A stretch of 55,024 nucleotides of DNA, taken from Pseudorhizobium xiangyangii. Its GTDB lineage: Bacteria; Pseudomonadota; Alphaproteobacteria; Rhizobiales; Rhizobiaceae. Below the pieces are notes generated by a model, which saw nothing but the letters and a program-made list of their open reading frames with translations, made no database searches and was not told the origin of the DNA. The DNA is taken from contig NZ_JAJAWH010000028.1 in the NCBI RefSeq assembly GCF_020531965.1, positions 1-55,024 on the forward strand. Direction: 5' to 3'. The position numbers and the translations under genes were made by a program. Shown here piece after piece: positions 7,000 through 15,217 of the stretch (the first letter of the stretch is position 1; every line of letters starts with the position of its first letter).

Positions 7000-7530
7000 A
7001 TGACCTCACAAGCTCCTTCGGCCATCATCGTCATGGGTGTCAGCGGCGCGGGAAAGTCCTCGGTCAGTGAGCGGCTGGCGGAAAGATTGGGTTGCGGCTT
7101 CGCAGAGGGTGATCGGCTGCATCCTGCAGCCAACGTGGAGAAGATGGCCAAGGGCACGCCGTTGACCGACGAGGATCGCTGGCCCTGGCTGGATCTCGTT
7201 GGACAGGAGTTGGCCAATTCTGTAGCGAACGGAAAAAGCCTCGTACTCTCCTGCTCGGCGCTGAAGCAGATCTATCGCGAGCGGCTGAGAGAGGCTGCGG
7301 GCGGCAATCTGCGGTTCGTATTCCTGAAAGGCAGTCCCGAATTGCTGGAGGTCCGCATGGGCGAGCGAACCGGACACTTTATGCCGCTGTCTCTTTTGCA
7401 CAGTCAGCTCGCCACCCTGGAGACACCGGAGGGCGAGCATGGGGTCGTGACAGTGAACATCGATGCAACCCTGGAAGAGATCGTTGACGCAGCTTATTCC
7501 GGTTTGCAGAAGTTGGACGGCCAACTTTGA
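7000..7530 (+). CDS. gntK: Gluconokinase
   Basis: A 176-residue P-loop kinase. The Walker A motif GVSGAGKS lies at residues about 13-20, followed by EGDRLHPAANVEKMAKGTPLTDEDRWPWL, the substrate and magnesium signature of GntK, then SCSALKQIYRERLRE and the LID-type segment RTGHFMPLSLLHSQLATLE. It phosphorylates D-gluconate to 6-phosphogluconate, feeding the Entner-Doudoroff and pentose phosphate pathways. Length is normal for the family. It lies upstream of a TetR gene with 148 bases between; no gluconate transporter or dehydratase is adjacent. Confidence 0.92.
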   Translation: MTSQAPSAIIVMGVSGAGKSSVSERLAERLGCGFAEGDRLHPAANVEKMAKGTPLTDEDRWPWLDLVGQELANSVANGKSLVLSCSALKQIYRERLREAAGGNLRFVFLKGSPELLEVRMGERTGHFMPLSLLHSQLATLETPEGEHGVVTVNIDATLEEIVDAAYSGLQKLDGQL

Positions 7531-7586
7531 GCATAAGGCCGTAAAAATAACTTAGTACATACGAATGTGATGATACAACTGTTCCG

Positions 7587-7606
7587 CACATGATGTAGAT
7601 CATGTG
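7587..7606. promoter_or_regulatory. Perfect 20-base palindrome upstream of the TetR gene (candidate operator)
   Basis: CACATGAT-GTAG-ATCATGTG is a perfect inverted repeat in the gntK-TetR gap, 73 bases before the proposed TetR start. TetR-family repressors commonly bind such palindromes before their own gene. Its position argues that translation begins downstream of it. Confidence 0.5.
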
Positions 7607-7678
7607 ATTTGGACGTGCCCTTACCTGTGGCCATGTTCAAATCGGTTGACGATGATGCGACGGCGCATCGACGTACAT

Positions 7679-8356
7679 ATGACGGAGCAAATACTGCGAA
7701 TGCCGAATACCAGTCGGGGTGTGAGTCCAGGTTTGCTTAGGCGCATACCGAAGCAAGAGCGTAGCCGCGAGCGGATAGACGAGATCCTGAAGGTCTCCAT
7801 GGAGCTGATCGGCAGCAAGGGCATCGACGCAGTAACGATGAAGGAGATCGCGGCACTTTCTGGCGGCCCCATTGCCTCGGTCTATCAGTATTTCCCCAAC
7901 AAGTCGGCGATCGTTGCGACGCTATACGAGCGCTACTCGGAGGAGGTGAAGGTATTTGTGGAGATGTGCTCCTCCGGGATAGAAACAGCGGACGATGCCT
8001 TCGCCGCAGTCAACCGGCTGATCGGCATCTACTATCAGAATGTCAAGGAGAGGCCTGCGATACTGGACCTCTTGAATGCGACACTGGCGGATAAGTCTCT
8101 GGCCCTTCTCGATCTCGGCGCGTCACGTGTCCACAGCAAGATCTTTGCCGACGCGACAATCCGTTTCGTCGCGAGCGACCAGGCGGAGGCTTTCAGGCGC
8201 AAGGTCTTCCTGATGTTCCATCTCGCCGCGGCAGCGGTTCGCCTGTCGCTTCTCGTCGACGACGATGAGGCGGAGGATATCATGGCGGATTTCACCTCCG
8301 CTTCCATGACCCAGATGCGGTACTTCATCGATTCTTCAGAGAATGTGAACGCCTGA
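7679..8356 (+). CDS. TetR-family transcriptional regulator
   Basis: About 225 residues. The HTH domain is near residues 20-75 (IPKQERSRERIDEILKVSM, then GIDAVTMKEIAALSG, VYQYFPNKSAIVATLY), followed by an all-helical ligand domain. Translation probably starts at 7679 (MTEQILRMPN) or 7700 (MPNTSRG); an earlier in-frame ATG at 7604 overlaps the palindrome at 7587-7606 and has an unusual N-terminus. The gene faces the puuB-like gene tail to tail with a 19-base gap. It may control itself, gntK or the polyamine genes; the sequence does not decide. Confidence 0.85.
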   Translation: MTEQILRMPNTSRGVSPGLLRRIPKQERSRERIDEILKVSMELIGSKGIDAVTMKEIAALSGGPIASVYQYFPNKSAIVATLYERYSEEVKVFVEMCSSGIETADDAFAAVNRLIGIYYQNVKERPAILDLLNATLADKSLALLDLGASRVHSKIFADATIRFVASDQAEAFRRKVFLMFHLAAAAVRLSLLVDDDEAEDIMADFTSASMTQMRYFIDSSENVNA

Positions 8357-8375
8357 AACGAAAGGTGGTCGGGGC

Positions 8376-9674
8376 TTACAGTCCCAGACGGTCGCGCAGT
8401 CCGTACCACCATGCTCCCAGCATGGTCAGGGGTACCCGGAACGTCCTTCCGCCGGGGAAGGGCAGGTTGGGAAGCGATGCCCAGACATCGAACCGTTCCG
8501 CATGTCCAGCGACGGCTTCGCCCAGAATCTTGCCGAGCAGGTGCGTGGTCGTCACTCCGTGACCACTGTCGCCATGTGAGAAGTAGACCTTGTCCGACAG
8601 TCGTCCCATGTGCGGTATGCGGGTGAGCGTCAGGGCGAAATTTCCGCTCCACGCATAGTCTATCCGGATATCCTTCAACTGCGGGAATGTCTTCAGCATG
8701 TTCGGGCGGATCACGCTCGTCAGGTCTTTCGGGTCTTGTCCGCCGTAACCGATACCGCCACCATAAAGCAGCCGGTTGTCGGCAGTGCGCCGGTAGTAGT
8801 CGAGGATGTAGTTGGCATCCTCGACGCAATAGTTGGCCGGCAGCAGGGACTCGATCAGGCCGGCGTCCAGCGGCTCCGTCGCCATCACCTGGCTCGAGAC
8901 CGGCATCATCCGGCCGTGGATCTCCGGCAGGAGAGGCGAGAGATAGGCATTGCCGCAAACGAGAACGTAATCCGCTGTCACCGAGCCCTCGGCGGTTCGC
9001 ACCGTCGGCGTTTCGCCGTCGTCGATGCCGATAACCCGAGCGCCTTCGAATATCCGTGCTCCGAGCGTTTCCGCCGCCGCCGCCTCGCCAAGCACCAGAT
9101 TGAGAGGGTGGATGTGGCCGCCGAGCCGGTCGATCATGCCGCCGGCATAGCGGTCGGTTTTTACGTAGTGCCCGACGTCCTGCCGCGAGACCATTTCCAG
9201 GCCGGTGTGTCCGTGCTTCTCCCAATGTGTCCTGTGGGACTCCATCTCGCTTATCTGCTTGTCGGTGAACGCTGCGAAGAAGCCGCCCGGCACGTGGGCG
9301 CAGTCGATATTGTACCTGGCAATGCGGTCGCGGATAATGTCGCCGCCTTCAAGCGACATGGCACCCAGTTTGACGGCCCTGTCGTGACCGTATCGTCCGG
9401 CGATCGTCTGGAGGTCGCGACTGTAGCCGTTGACGATTTGTCCGCCATTGCGGCCGGAGGCGCCGAAGCCGATCCGCTCTGCCTCCAGAACGACCACTGA
9501 ATAGCCACGCTCGCAAAGCTCCAGCGCGGCGGAAACGCCGGTGAAGCCTGCGCCGATAATGCAGACGTCAGCCCGCATGTCACCCTGGAGGACCGGCCGC
9601 ACCCGCTTGTCGTTGGCGGATGCTGCGTACCAGGAATTTGCATGCCTCGGGTTGCCACTGGTCTTGTAGGTCAT
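8376..9674 (-). CDS. puuB: FAD-dependent amine oxidoreductase, gamma-glutamylputrescine oxidase-like (PuuB)
   Basis: A 432-residue DAO-family flavoprotein. The dinucleotide motif VCIIGAGFTGVSAALEL is near residues 37-53, with GFGASGRNGGQ typical of PuuB/OrdL oxidases, and a C-terminal FAD contact (GDSGHGVTTTHLLGKILGEA). PuuB oxidises gamma-glutamylputrescine in putrescine catabolism; related enzymes act on other secondary amines. The start at 9674 (MTYKTSGNPRHANSWYAAS) gives the usual family N-terminus WYAAS. It is separated from the upstream PuuA-like gene by one base, so the two are certainly one transcript. The substrate is an inference from that pairing. Confidence 0.82.
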   Translation of the reverse strand: MTYKTSGNPRHANSWYAASANDKRVRPVLQGDMRADVCIIGAGFTGVSAALELCERGYSVVVLEAERIGFGASGRNGGQIVNGYSRDLQTIAGRYGHDRAVKLGAMSLEGGDIIRDRIARYNIDCAHVPGGFFAAFTDKQISEMESHRTHWEKHGHTGLEMVSRQDVGHYVKTDRYAGGMIDRLGGHIHPLNLVLGEAAAAETLGARIFEGARVIGIDDGETPTVRTAEGSVTADYVLVCGNAYLSPLLPEIHGRMMPVSSQVMATEPLDAGLIESLLPANYCVEDANYILDYYRRTADNRLLYGGGIGYGGQDPKDLTSVIRPNMLKTFPQLKDIRIDYAWSGNFALTLTRIPHMGRLSDKVYFSHGDSGHGVTTTHLLGKILGEAVAGHAERFDVWASLPNLPFPGGRTFRVPLTMLGAWWYGLRDRLGL

Positions 9675-9675
9675 G

Positions 9676-11034
9676 TCACACCGTCCGGATGTAGGCGTCA
9701 TACTCGACATCGGTAACGCGCAGGGAAAACTCCGAGAGTTCCTGCTGCTTGCAGGCCGTGTAAAGCCCTCGGTATTTCGGTCCCAGTGTGGCGTAGGCGA
9801 AAGTGGACCGGGCAAACTGCTGCAGCGCGTGGTCCCAGTTCGTCGGTAGCGGTTCATGGCTCACCGCGTGCTCGTCGCCTGTGATGGCGCCGCCGGGATT
9901 ACGCTTCTCCCGCATGCCGGTGAGAGCCGCGCTGAGGATCATGGCCAGGACGAGGTACGGATTGGTGTCTGCGCCGGCAACACGGTGTTCGATGCGGGTC
10001 GCCGGCTTGCTGGCCGTGATCACCCGCACAGCCGCGGAGCGGTTGTCGAAGCCCCAGGACGCGAAGGTTGGGGCATGCTCGCTGGGCCTCAGGCGTCGAT
10101 AGGAGTTCGCATGTGGGGCAAAGATGGCCATGCTCTCGTTCATGTTCTCAAGCAGCCCGCCGACGGAATGGAAGAGCATCTCGGAGGGGCCTTTCTCGTC
10201 CACATAGACATTCACGCCGTTCTCATCGACCAGCGAAAAGTGCACATGCATGCCGCTGCCTGCCTGCATGCCGTACGGTTTGGCCATGAAGGTCGCGTCA
10301 AAGCCGGTCGCCCTCGCGACGCCCTTTACGATACGCTTGAGTAGCACAGCATAATCGGCGGCCTTCAGGGCATCGGGCACATGGTTCAGGTTGATTTCGT
10401 ACTGGCCCGGGCCGTTTTCCCGCAACGTCGTATCTGCCGGAATGCCTTGGGCGCGCGCGGCCGACGAGATGCCGTGGAAGACGCTTTCGAAATCCTGCAG
10501 CTCCGAAATCGACAGCACCTGTGTCTGGCCGGTATGCCAGCGTCCATCGCGGGAGTTCGGCGGACGAACCGGGTCGAGTGCCGAACGGACCAGATCGATG
10601 AGATAGAATTCCAGCTCCGTGGCGACGACCGGCGTCAGGCCAAGCTTGGCGAAACCTTTGAGGACGTTGGCCAGCACCTGGCGGGGATCGCCGTAGAAAC
10701 CGCTACCATCCGGATTGCGCATTCCCAGAAGCACCTGGGCGGTTGGACGGTTGAGCCAGGCGACACGCGACAGGGTGCCGGGAATGGGAAAGCAGAGCCC
10801 GTCGGGATCGCCTGTACCCTCGGCAAGTCCGGCCGCGGTGACGTCGCGGCCCCAGACGTCGAGGGCATAGACGGAGCGGGGCATTGCCATGCCATTGGAC
10901 AGAACGTCGAGGGCCCTTTCCCGCGGGATCCACTTGCCCCGCGGCACGCCGTTCACGTCGATGACGAATGCCTCGAGGACCTCGATGTCCGGATTGTTTT
11001 CGAAGAAGATCTGCGCGTAGCTTATATCATCCAT
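9676..11034 (-). CDS. puuA: Glutamine synthetase family protein, gamma-glutamylpolyamine synthetase-like (PuuA)
   Basis: A 452-residue GS-fold ligase of the class that glutamylates amines rather than ammonia. Visible landmarks are VIDVNGVPRGKWIPRERAL at the N-terminus, TELEFYL (metal-binding Glu, residues about 139-145), ENGPGQYEINL, GSGMHVHFSL (phosphate-binding His), NRSAAVRV and EHRVAGADTNPYLVLA. It would couple L-glutamate to putrescine or a similar amine with ATP, the product then being oxidised by the adjacent PuuB-like enzyme. Nitrogen-assimilatory GlnA is excluded by the short N-terminus and the lack of the GlnA adenylylation region. Weak RBS upstream. Confidence 0.85.
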   Translation of the reverse strand: MDDISYAQIFFENNPDIEVLEAFVIDVNGVPRGKWIPRERALDVLSNGMAMPRSVYALDVWGRDVTAAGLAEGTGDPDGLCFPIPGTLSRVAWLNRPTAQVLLGMRNPDGSGFYGDPRQVLANVLKGFAKLGLTPVVATELEFYLIDLVRSALDPVRPPNSRDGRWHTGQTQVLSISELQDFESVFHGISSAARAQGIPADTTLRENGPGQYEINLNHVPDALKAADYAVLLKRIVKGVARATGFDATFMAKPYGMQAGSGMHVHFSLVDENGVNVYVDEKGPSEMLFHSVGGLLENMNESMAIFAPHANSYRRLRPSEHAPTFASWGFDNRSAAVRVITASKPATRIEHRVAGADTNPYLVLAMILSAALTGMREKRNPGGAITGDEHAVSHEPLPTNWDHALQQFARSTFAYATLGPKYRGLYTACKQQELSEFSLRVTDVEYDAYIRTV

Positions 11035-11144
11035 GAAACACCAAATAACCTTTTCACCGGCGGCATTGCCGCGCTCCGGGCCGCAAGCCCGCTAACGGTG
11101 ATCGGTTCAGGCGTTGTAGATCAGATATCGGATCATCTTGCTGT

Positions 11145-11164
11145 CGCGGCCCGCTCAGGCCGCG
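11145..11164 (-). terminator. G+C hairpin downstream of the dadA-like gene
   Basis: CGCGGCC at 11145-11151 pairs perfectly with GGCCGCG at 11158-11164, 45-65 bases after the dadA-like stop. A T-run is missing, so it may slow rather than stop transcription into puuA. Confidence 0.35.
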
Positions 11165-11209
11165 TCTTCCTTTTCTCGAAGTGTAGCGCCGTCATTGGCG
11201 GAACACCAG

Positions 11210-12457
11210 CTAGGCCGCGAAACGATCCGGCCGGTAGGCGGAAATGTCGATGCGCGTCTTTTCCCCCGCGATAGCCTCGGCGATGACCTGTCCCGTGATC
11301 GGTCCGAGGGTCAGGCCGTGATGGGCATGGCCGAAGGCAAACCACAGTCCCTTGTGACGCGGCGCTTCGCCGATCACCGGCATCATGTCGGGCGTGCAGG
11401 GGCGGGCGCCCATCCACGGTTCCGGATCCAGCCGCTCCGCGAGAGGGAAGATCGAACGGGCCACGGTCTCGGCACGGTCCAGCTGCACCGGTGTCTTCTG
11501 GGCGTCACGCAGCGCGAATTCCGCGCCGGTGGTGAGACGAATGCCCTGGTTCATGGGCGCCAGGAAATATCCCCGCTCCGCATCCATGGTCCAGCCGTTG
11601 AGCTTGGCATTGCCTTGCGTACCGTAATGCATGTGGTAGCCGCGCTTGACGCCGACCAGGAAGCGGTAGCCAAGCGGCTTCGTTACCGTGTCCGACCATG
11701 GGCCGAGCGCCACGACGACGTCCTTGGCTTCGACGGTGCCTTCGCCCGCGACGACCCGCCAACCCGTGGAAGTCTGCGAAAGGCTCTTGGCATCGCCCTT
11801 CAGGACGCGACCACCGAGTTTTTCAAAGAGGCGGACATAGGCCATCGTCAACGCATACGGGTCCCGAACCGACCAGGGGTCTTCCCACTTCAAGGCGCCG
11901 ACGAAGTCATTGCTGAGGCTCGGCTCCTCTTTTGACAGTTCGGCCGGTGTCAGTTCCTTGAAGACGACGCCATACTCCTTGTGGAGACGAGCAGCCTCCT
12001 TCAATTCCCCATCGCGCTTGGCCGATGTGCGGAATACTTCCGTCCAGCCGTCCTTCGCGATGAGATCCTCAGCACCGGCCTCCTCGATGAGTTCGTTATG
12101 CGTGGAGATCGAATGCTCGATCAGCGGCGCATAGGCTCTGGCGATCAGCTGGTGACGGCTGAGATTGGAGTGCCACCAGTATTTTGCCAGGAAGGAGCTG
12201 ACCGATGGAATGGCGCGCCAGTGAAAGTGGGCATCGATACGGTTGTTGAGTGCGTAGCGCATGATCAACCCGAACTGCTGCGGGAAGCCATAGGGAACGA
12301 CACCCTCCCGCTGGATCAGCCCCGCATTGCCGAAGGAGGTCTCCTCGCCCGGGCCGCGGCGGTCAACGAGTACAACCGACTTGCCGCGGCGGGCCAGTTG
12401 CAGCGCCGTAGAAACGCCAATAATGCCCGCACCGAGTACGATCGCATCCGCTGTCAT
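11210..12457 (-). CDS. FAD-dependent D-amino-acid dehydrogenase-like protein (DadA family)
   Basis: A 415-residue DAO-superfamily flavoprotein. The N-terminal dinucleotide motif AIVLGAGIIGVSTALQLARRG is followed by DRRGPGEETSFGNAGLIQ, a DadA signature, and the C-terminal half carries RPCTPDMMPVIGEAPRHKGLWFAFGHAHHGLTLGP (segment, read with breaks), the usual C-terminal FAD contact. DadA enzymes oxidatively deaminate D-amino acids at the membrane and pass electrons to quinone. It lies on the same strand as the puuA-puuB pair with a 175-base gap holding a hairpin, so it is probably a separate unit. D-alanine is only one of several possible substrates. Confidence 0.82.
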   Translation of the reverse strand: MTADAIVLGAGIIGVSTALQLARRGKSVVLVDRRGPGEETSFGNAGLIQREGVVPYGFPQQFGLIMRYALNNRIDAHFHWRAIPSVSSFLAKYWWHSNLSRHQLIARAYAPLIEHSISTHNELIEEAGAEDLIAKDGWTEVFRTSAKRDGELKEAARLHKEYGVVFKELTPAELSKEEPSLSNDFVGALKWEDPWSVRDPYALTMAYVRLFEKLGGRVLKGDAKSLSQTSTGWRVVAGEGTVEAKDVVVALGPWSDTVTKPLGYRFLVGVKRGYHMHYGTQGNAKLNGWTMDAERGYFLAPMNQGIRLTTGAEFALRDAQKTPVQLDRAETVARSIFPLAERLDPEPWMGARPCTPDMMPVIGEAPRHKGLWFAFGHAHHGLTLGPITGQVIAEAIAGEKTRIDISAYRPDRFAA

Positions 12458-12635
12458 GTCTGCACTTTCATTCCATATTTCGTTCGAGCGAACATGCCGA
12501 GGACATAGCTGCGGCGCAAATGAAAAATTGCCGCGGCCTGTGGATTATTGGAGCATTCGGCGATCCGCTTGCCTGCTCCTGACAAGGTGACTACATCACG
12601 ATGCGAAAACGCTGACGCGCTGGCAGGAGACGGGC

Positions 12636-14051
12636 ATGAAATTTGGAACGAGTGGCCTTCGCGGCTTGTCGGTGGACCTTGAGGGGCCTGCGTCCGGAAC
12701 ATATGCCGCCGCGTTCGGACGTTACCTGCTGGAAGGCGGCAAGGCACGGGTGGGTGACAGCATCCTGCTCGGGAGGGATTTTCGGGATTCGAGCCCGCAG
12801 ATCGCCCGAAATTGCGCCGTGGCGCTCTCCGCTCTCGGGTTCAAGGTCGTCGACTGCGCAACCGTACCGACGCCGGCCTTGGCGCTCTTCGGCCTGGAAA
12901 CAAATTCGGCATCGCTGATGGTGACCGGCTCCCATATTCCGGCTGACCGCAACGGGATCAAGTTCTACCGGCCGGACGGCGAGATCGACAAGCAGGACGA
13001 GAACGGCATCAGCGCGTTTGCGGTAGCCCCCTCCGCCGCGCCTGAAGCTCCTTCGGAAAATCCCGACACCGTGGATCGTTCTGAGGAGTGCCGCGCGCTT
13101 TTCCTGAAACGCAACTGCTCGCTCCTGCCCAAAGGTGCCTTGGCGGGCCTGAGGATAGGCGTCTACCAGCACAGTACCGTTGCACGCGACCTGCTGGTCG
13201 AGGTCCTCGGCCACTATGGTGCGGATGTCGTGCCGCTGGGACGTTCCGAAACCTTCATTCCGGTGGATACCGAGGCGGTCTCCGCCGAGGCGGTTGCCCT
13301 GCTGAAACAGTGGGCTCACGAACACCGGCTGGATGCGATCGTTTCTGCCGATGGTGACGGTGATCGTCCCCTGTTGGCCGACGAGACGGGCAATCCCCTT
13401 CGCGGCGATCTGCTGGGGTTGATCACCGCCGGCTTTCTTGGCGCCAAGGTGGTCGTCACGCCGGTCACGTCCAATTCCGGCATAGAAGGCGCGGGATCGT
13501 TTGACGTCGTCAGAACCCGTGTCGGCTCTCCCTTCGTTATTGCCGCCATGGAGGAAGCCGTTGCCAACGGCAACGATCTGGTCATGGGCTTCGAGGCCAA
13601 TGGCGGATTGCTGACAGCCACCGACTTTTCGATTAACGGCGCAACTGTTCGTGCCCTTCCGACCCGGGACTGCTTCCTGCCCATGCTGGCGGTCCTGTCG
13701 CTCGCCGCCGAGAAAAAGCAGCCCTTGTCGCACCTCGCCGCCGCCTTCCGTCTTCCGGTCGCCGCGGCCGACCGCCTGGAGAACTTTCCGACGGAAACCA
13801 GCGCTCGCCTGATGGCCCATCTGCGAGAGGACGATCAGAACCTGGCGGTGTTTCTGGCGCCGATCGGCGAGGTTGCGGGCAAGACCGACATCGACGGACT
13901 GAGAGTGGCTCTCGTCGGCGGACGTACCATCCATTTCCGCCCATCTGGCAATGCACCGGAAATGCGGTGCTATGTCGAGGCAGAAACGGATGAGGCGGCA
14001 GAAGCGCTTCTGCATGCCGGGCTCGAACGCATCAGGCAGTGGGCAGCCTAA
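12636..14051 (+). CDS. noeK: Phosphomannomutase
   Basis: A 471-residue alpha-D-phosphohexomutase. It shows MKFGTSGLRG at the N-terminus, the phosphoserine loop MVTGSHIPADRNGIKFY, the magnesium loop DGDGDRPLL, the sugar-binding loop FEANGG, and the phosphate-binding loop RPSGNAPEMR. Note the active-site loop reads TGSHIP rather than TASHNP. It converts mannose-6-phosphate to mannose-1-phosphate for GDP-mannose, and would pair with the ManC protein encoded at 26.4 kb. NoeK is the rhizobial name for this type. The gene is divergent from dadA and convergent with the NAGGN operon (15-base gap). Confidence 0.87.
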   Translation: MKFGTSGLRGLSVDLEGPASGTYAAAFGRYLLEGGKARVGDSILLGRDFRDSSPQIARNCAVALSALGFKVVDCATVPTPALALFGLETNSASLMVTGSHIPADRNGIKFYRPDGEIDKQDENGISAFAVAPSAAPEAPSENPDTVDRSEECRALFLKRNCSLLPKGALAGLRIGVYQHSTVARDLLVEVLGHYGADVVPLGRSETFIPVDTEAVSAEAVALLKQWAHEHRLDAIVSADGDGDRPLLADETGNPLRGDLLGLITAGFLGAKVVVTPVTSNSGIEGAGSFDVVRTRVGSPFVIAAMEEAVANGNDLVMGFEANGGLLTATDFSINGATVRALPTRDCFLPMLAVLSLAAEKKQPLSHLAAAFRLPVAAADRLENFPTETSARLMAHLREDDQNLAVFLAPIGEVAGKTDIDGLRVALVGGRTIHFRPSGNAPEMRCYVEAETDEAAEALLHAGLERIRQWAA

Positions 14052-14066
14052 GCTTGCCTCTGCATC

Positions 14067-15209
14067 TCAGCTGGATGGATCCGGTTTGGGATTGTCCGCC
14101 TCTTCGGTCGGTTGATGGGTGAAACCCTCGACACCGGAGATCTCCTTGGCGTCACGCTTGATATCAACCCGGCTGACCGCAAACGCAGCTACGAGCCGCG
14201 CCACGGAGACGAGCGCGTCGGTGTGAATACGCTCGTAGCCATGCGAGGCATCGACACCGAAGGTCACCAGCGCCGTGCGCACGTCATGGCCGGCCTCGAT
14301 GGCCGAGGCGGAGTCCGACCGGTAGTAGCGGAACACGTCCTTCTGGTAAGGGATCGTTTCCGCCCCGCACAGTTCGACAAGCTTTTTTGTAAGATGGTAG
14401 TCGAAGGGCCCTGACTGGTCCGCCATCGCGATCGTTGCCCCGAACTCGGAGGAATTCTGGCCCGGCGCGCTGGTGCCGTTGTCGATGGTCAGCATGGATG
14501 CGACCTCTCCCGTCAGGATGGAGGACGCGCCGACGCCGACTTCCTCGGCGATTGTAAACAGCCAGTGGGTATCGACCGGTGTCGTGGCTTGTGAGCGTTC
14601 CAGAGCCTCGATGGCAGCGAGTGCGATGGCGACGCCGGCCTTGTCGTCCAGATGGCGGGAGTTGATGAAGCCATTGTCCAAAAACTCCGGCATGGGATCG
14701 ACTGCGACGATGTCGCCGACGTCGATGCCAAGCGCGAGCGTTTCTTCCTGAGAGCGCGTTACGGCATCGATCCGCAACTCCACGTACCGCCAGCCGACGG
14801 GAAGCGTATCGACTTCCTCGTTGAACGTGTGGCCCGATGCCTTGAGCGGCAGGATCGTGCCCCGGAAACTTCCGGCGTTGCTGAAGATCACGACACGGGC
14901 ACCCTCGGCGAAGCGAGCCGACCAGTTGCCGATGGGTACAAGCTCGAGCCGTCCGTTGTCCTTGACGAACTTCACCTGCGCTCCGAGCGTATCCAGATGA
15001 GCCACCATGGCGCGCGCACCCTGACGGCGGCTTCCCTGGCGAACGGCACGAATTGCACCGCGCCGCGTCAGTTCCGGCTTGAGGCCAAGCCGCTCCAGTT
15101 CCCGCGAGCAGTAATGCACGATCTCGTCCGTATAGCCGGTGGGGCTGTCGATGGAGAGAAGTGCCTTTAACTGGCCGATAAGATAGGCTTCATCGATCTT
15201 GATACTCAT
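14067..15209 (-). CDS. M42-family metallopeptidase of the NAGGN osmolyte system
   Basis: A 380-residue M42/M18-type aminopeptidase. Metal ligands are seen in VAHLDTLGAQ, NSRHLDDKAGVAIAL, TIAEEVGVGAS and the late HGYERIHTDALVS. It is the third gene of the set asnO-ngg-peptidase and 8 bases from ngg. Peptidases of this type accompany NAGGN genes in many bacteria and are thought to recycle or process the dipeptide; the exact reaction is not established. The last 30 residues are polar and variable. Family and context calls are both strong. Confidence 0.88.
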   Translation of the reverse strand: MSIKIDEAYLIGQLKALLSIDSPTGYTDEIVHYCSRELERLGLKPELTRRGAIRAVRQGSRRQGARAMVAHLDTLGAQVKFVKDNGRLELVPIGNWSARFAEGARVVIFSNAGSFRGTILPLKASGHTFNEEVDTLPVGWRYVELRIDAVTRSQEETLALGIDVGDIVAVDPMPEFLDNGFINSRHLDDKAGVAIALAAIEALERSQATTPVDTHWLFTIAEEVGVGASSILTGEVASMLTIDNGTSAPGQNSSEFGATIAMADQSGPFDYHLTKKLVELCGAETIPYQKDVFRYYRSDSASAIEAGHDVRTALVTFGVDASHGYERIHTDALVSVARLVAAFAVSRVDIKRDAKEISGVEGFTHQPTEEADNPKPDPSS

Positions 15210-15217
15210 GGCACGGC

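Noticed and set aside
11100-11145. Minus-strand mini-frame MIRYLIYNA before the puuA-like gene, possibly a leader peptide.
   Set aside because: No RBS, no attenuator-like alternative hairpins with a T-run, and no codon bias towards a regulatory amino acid.
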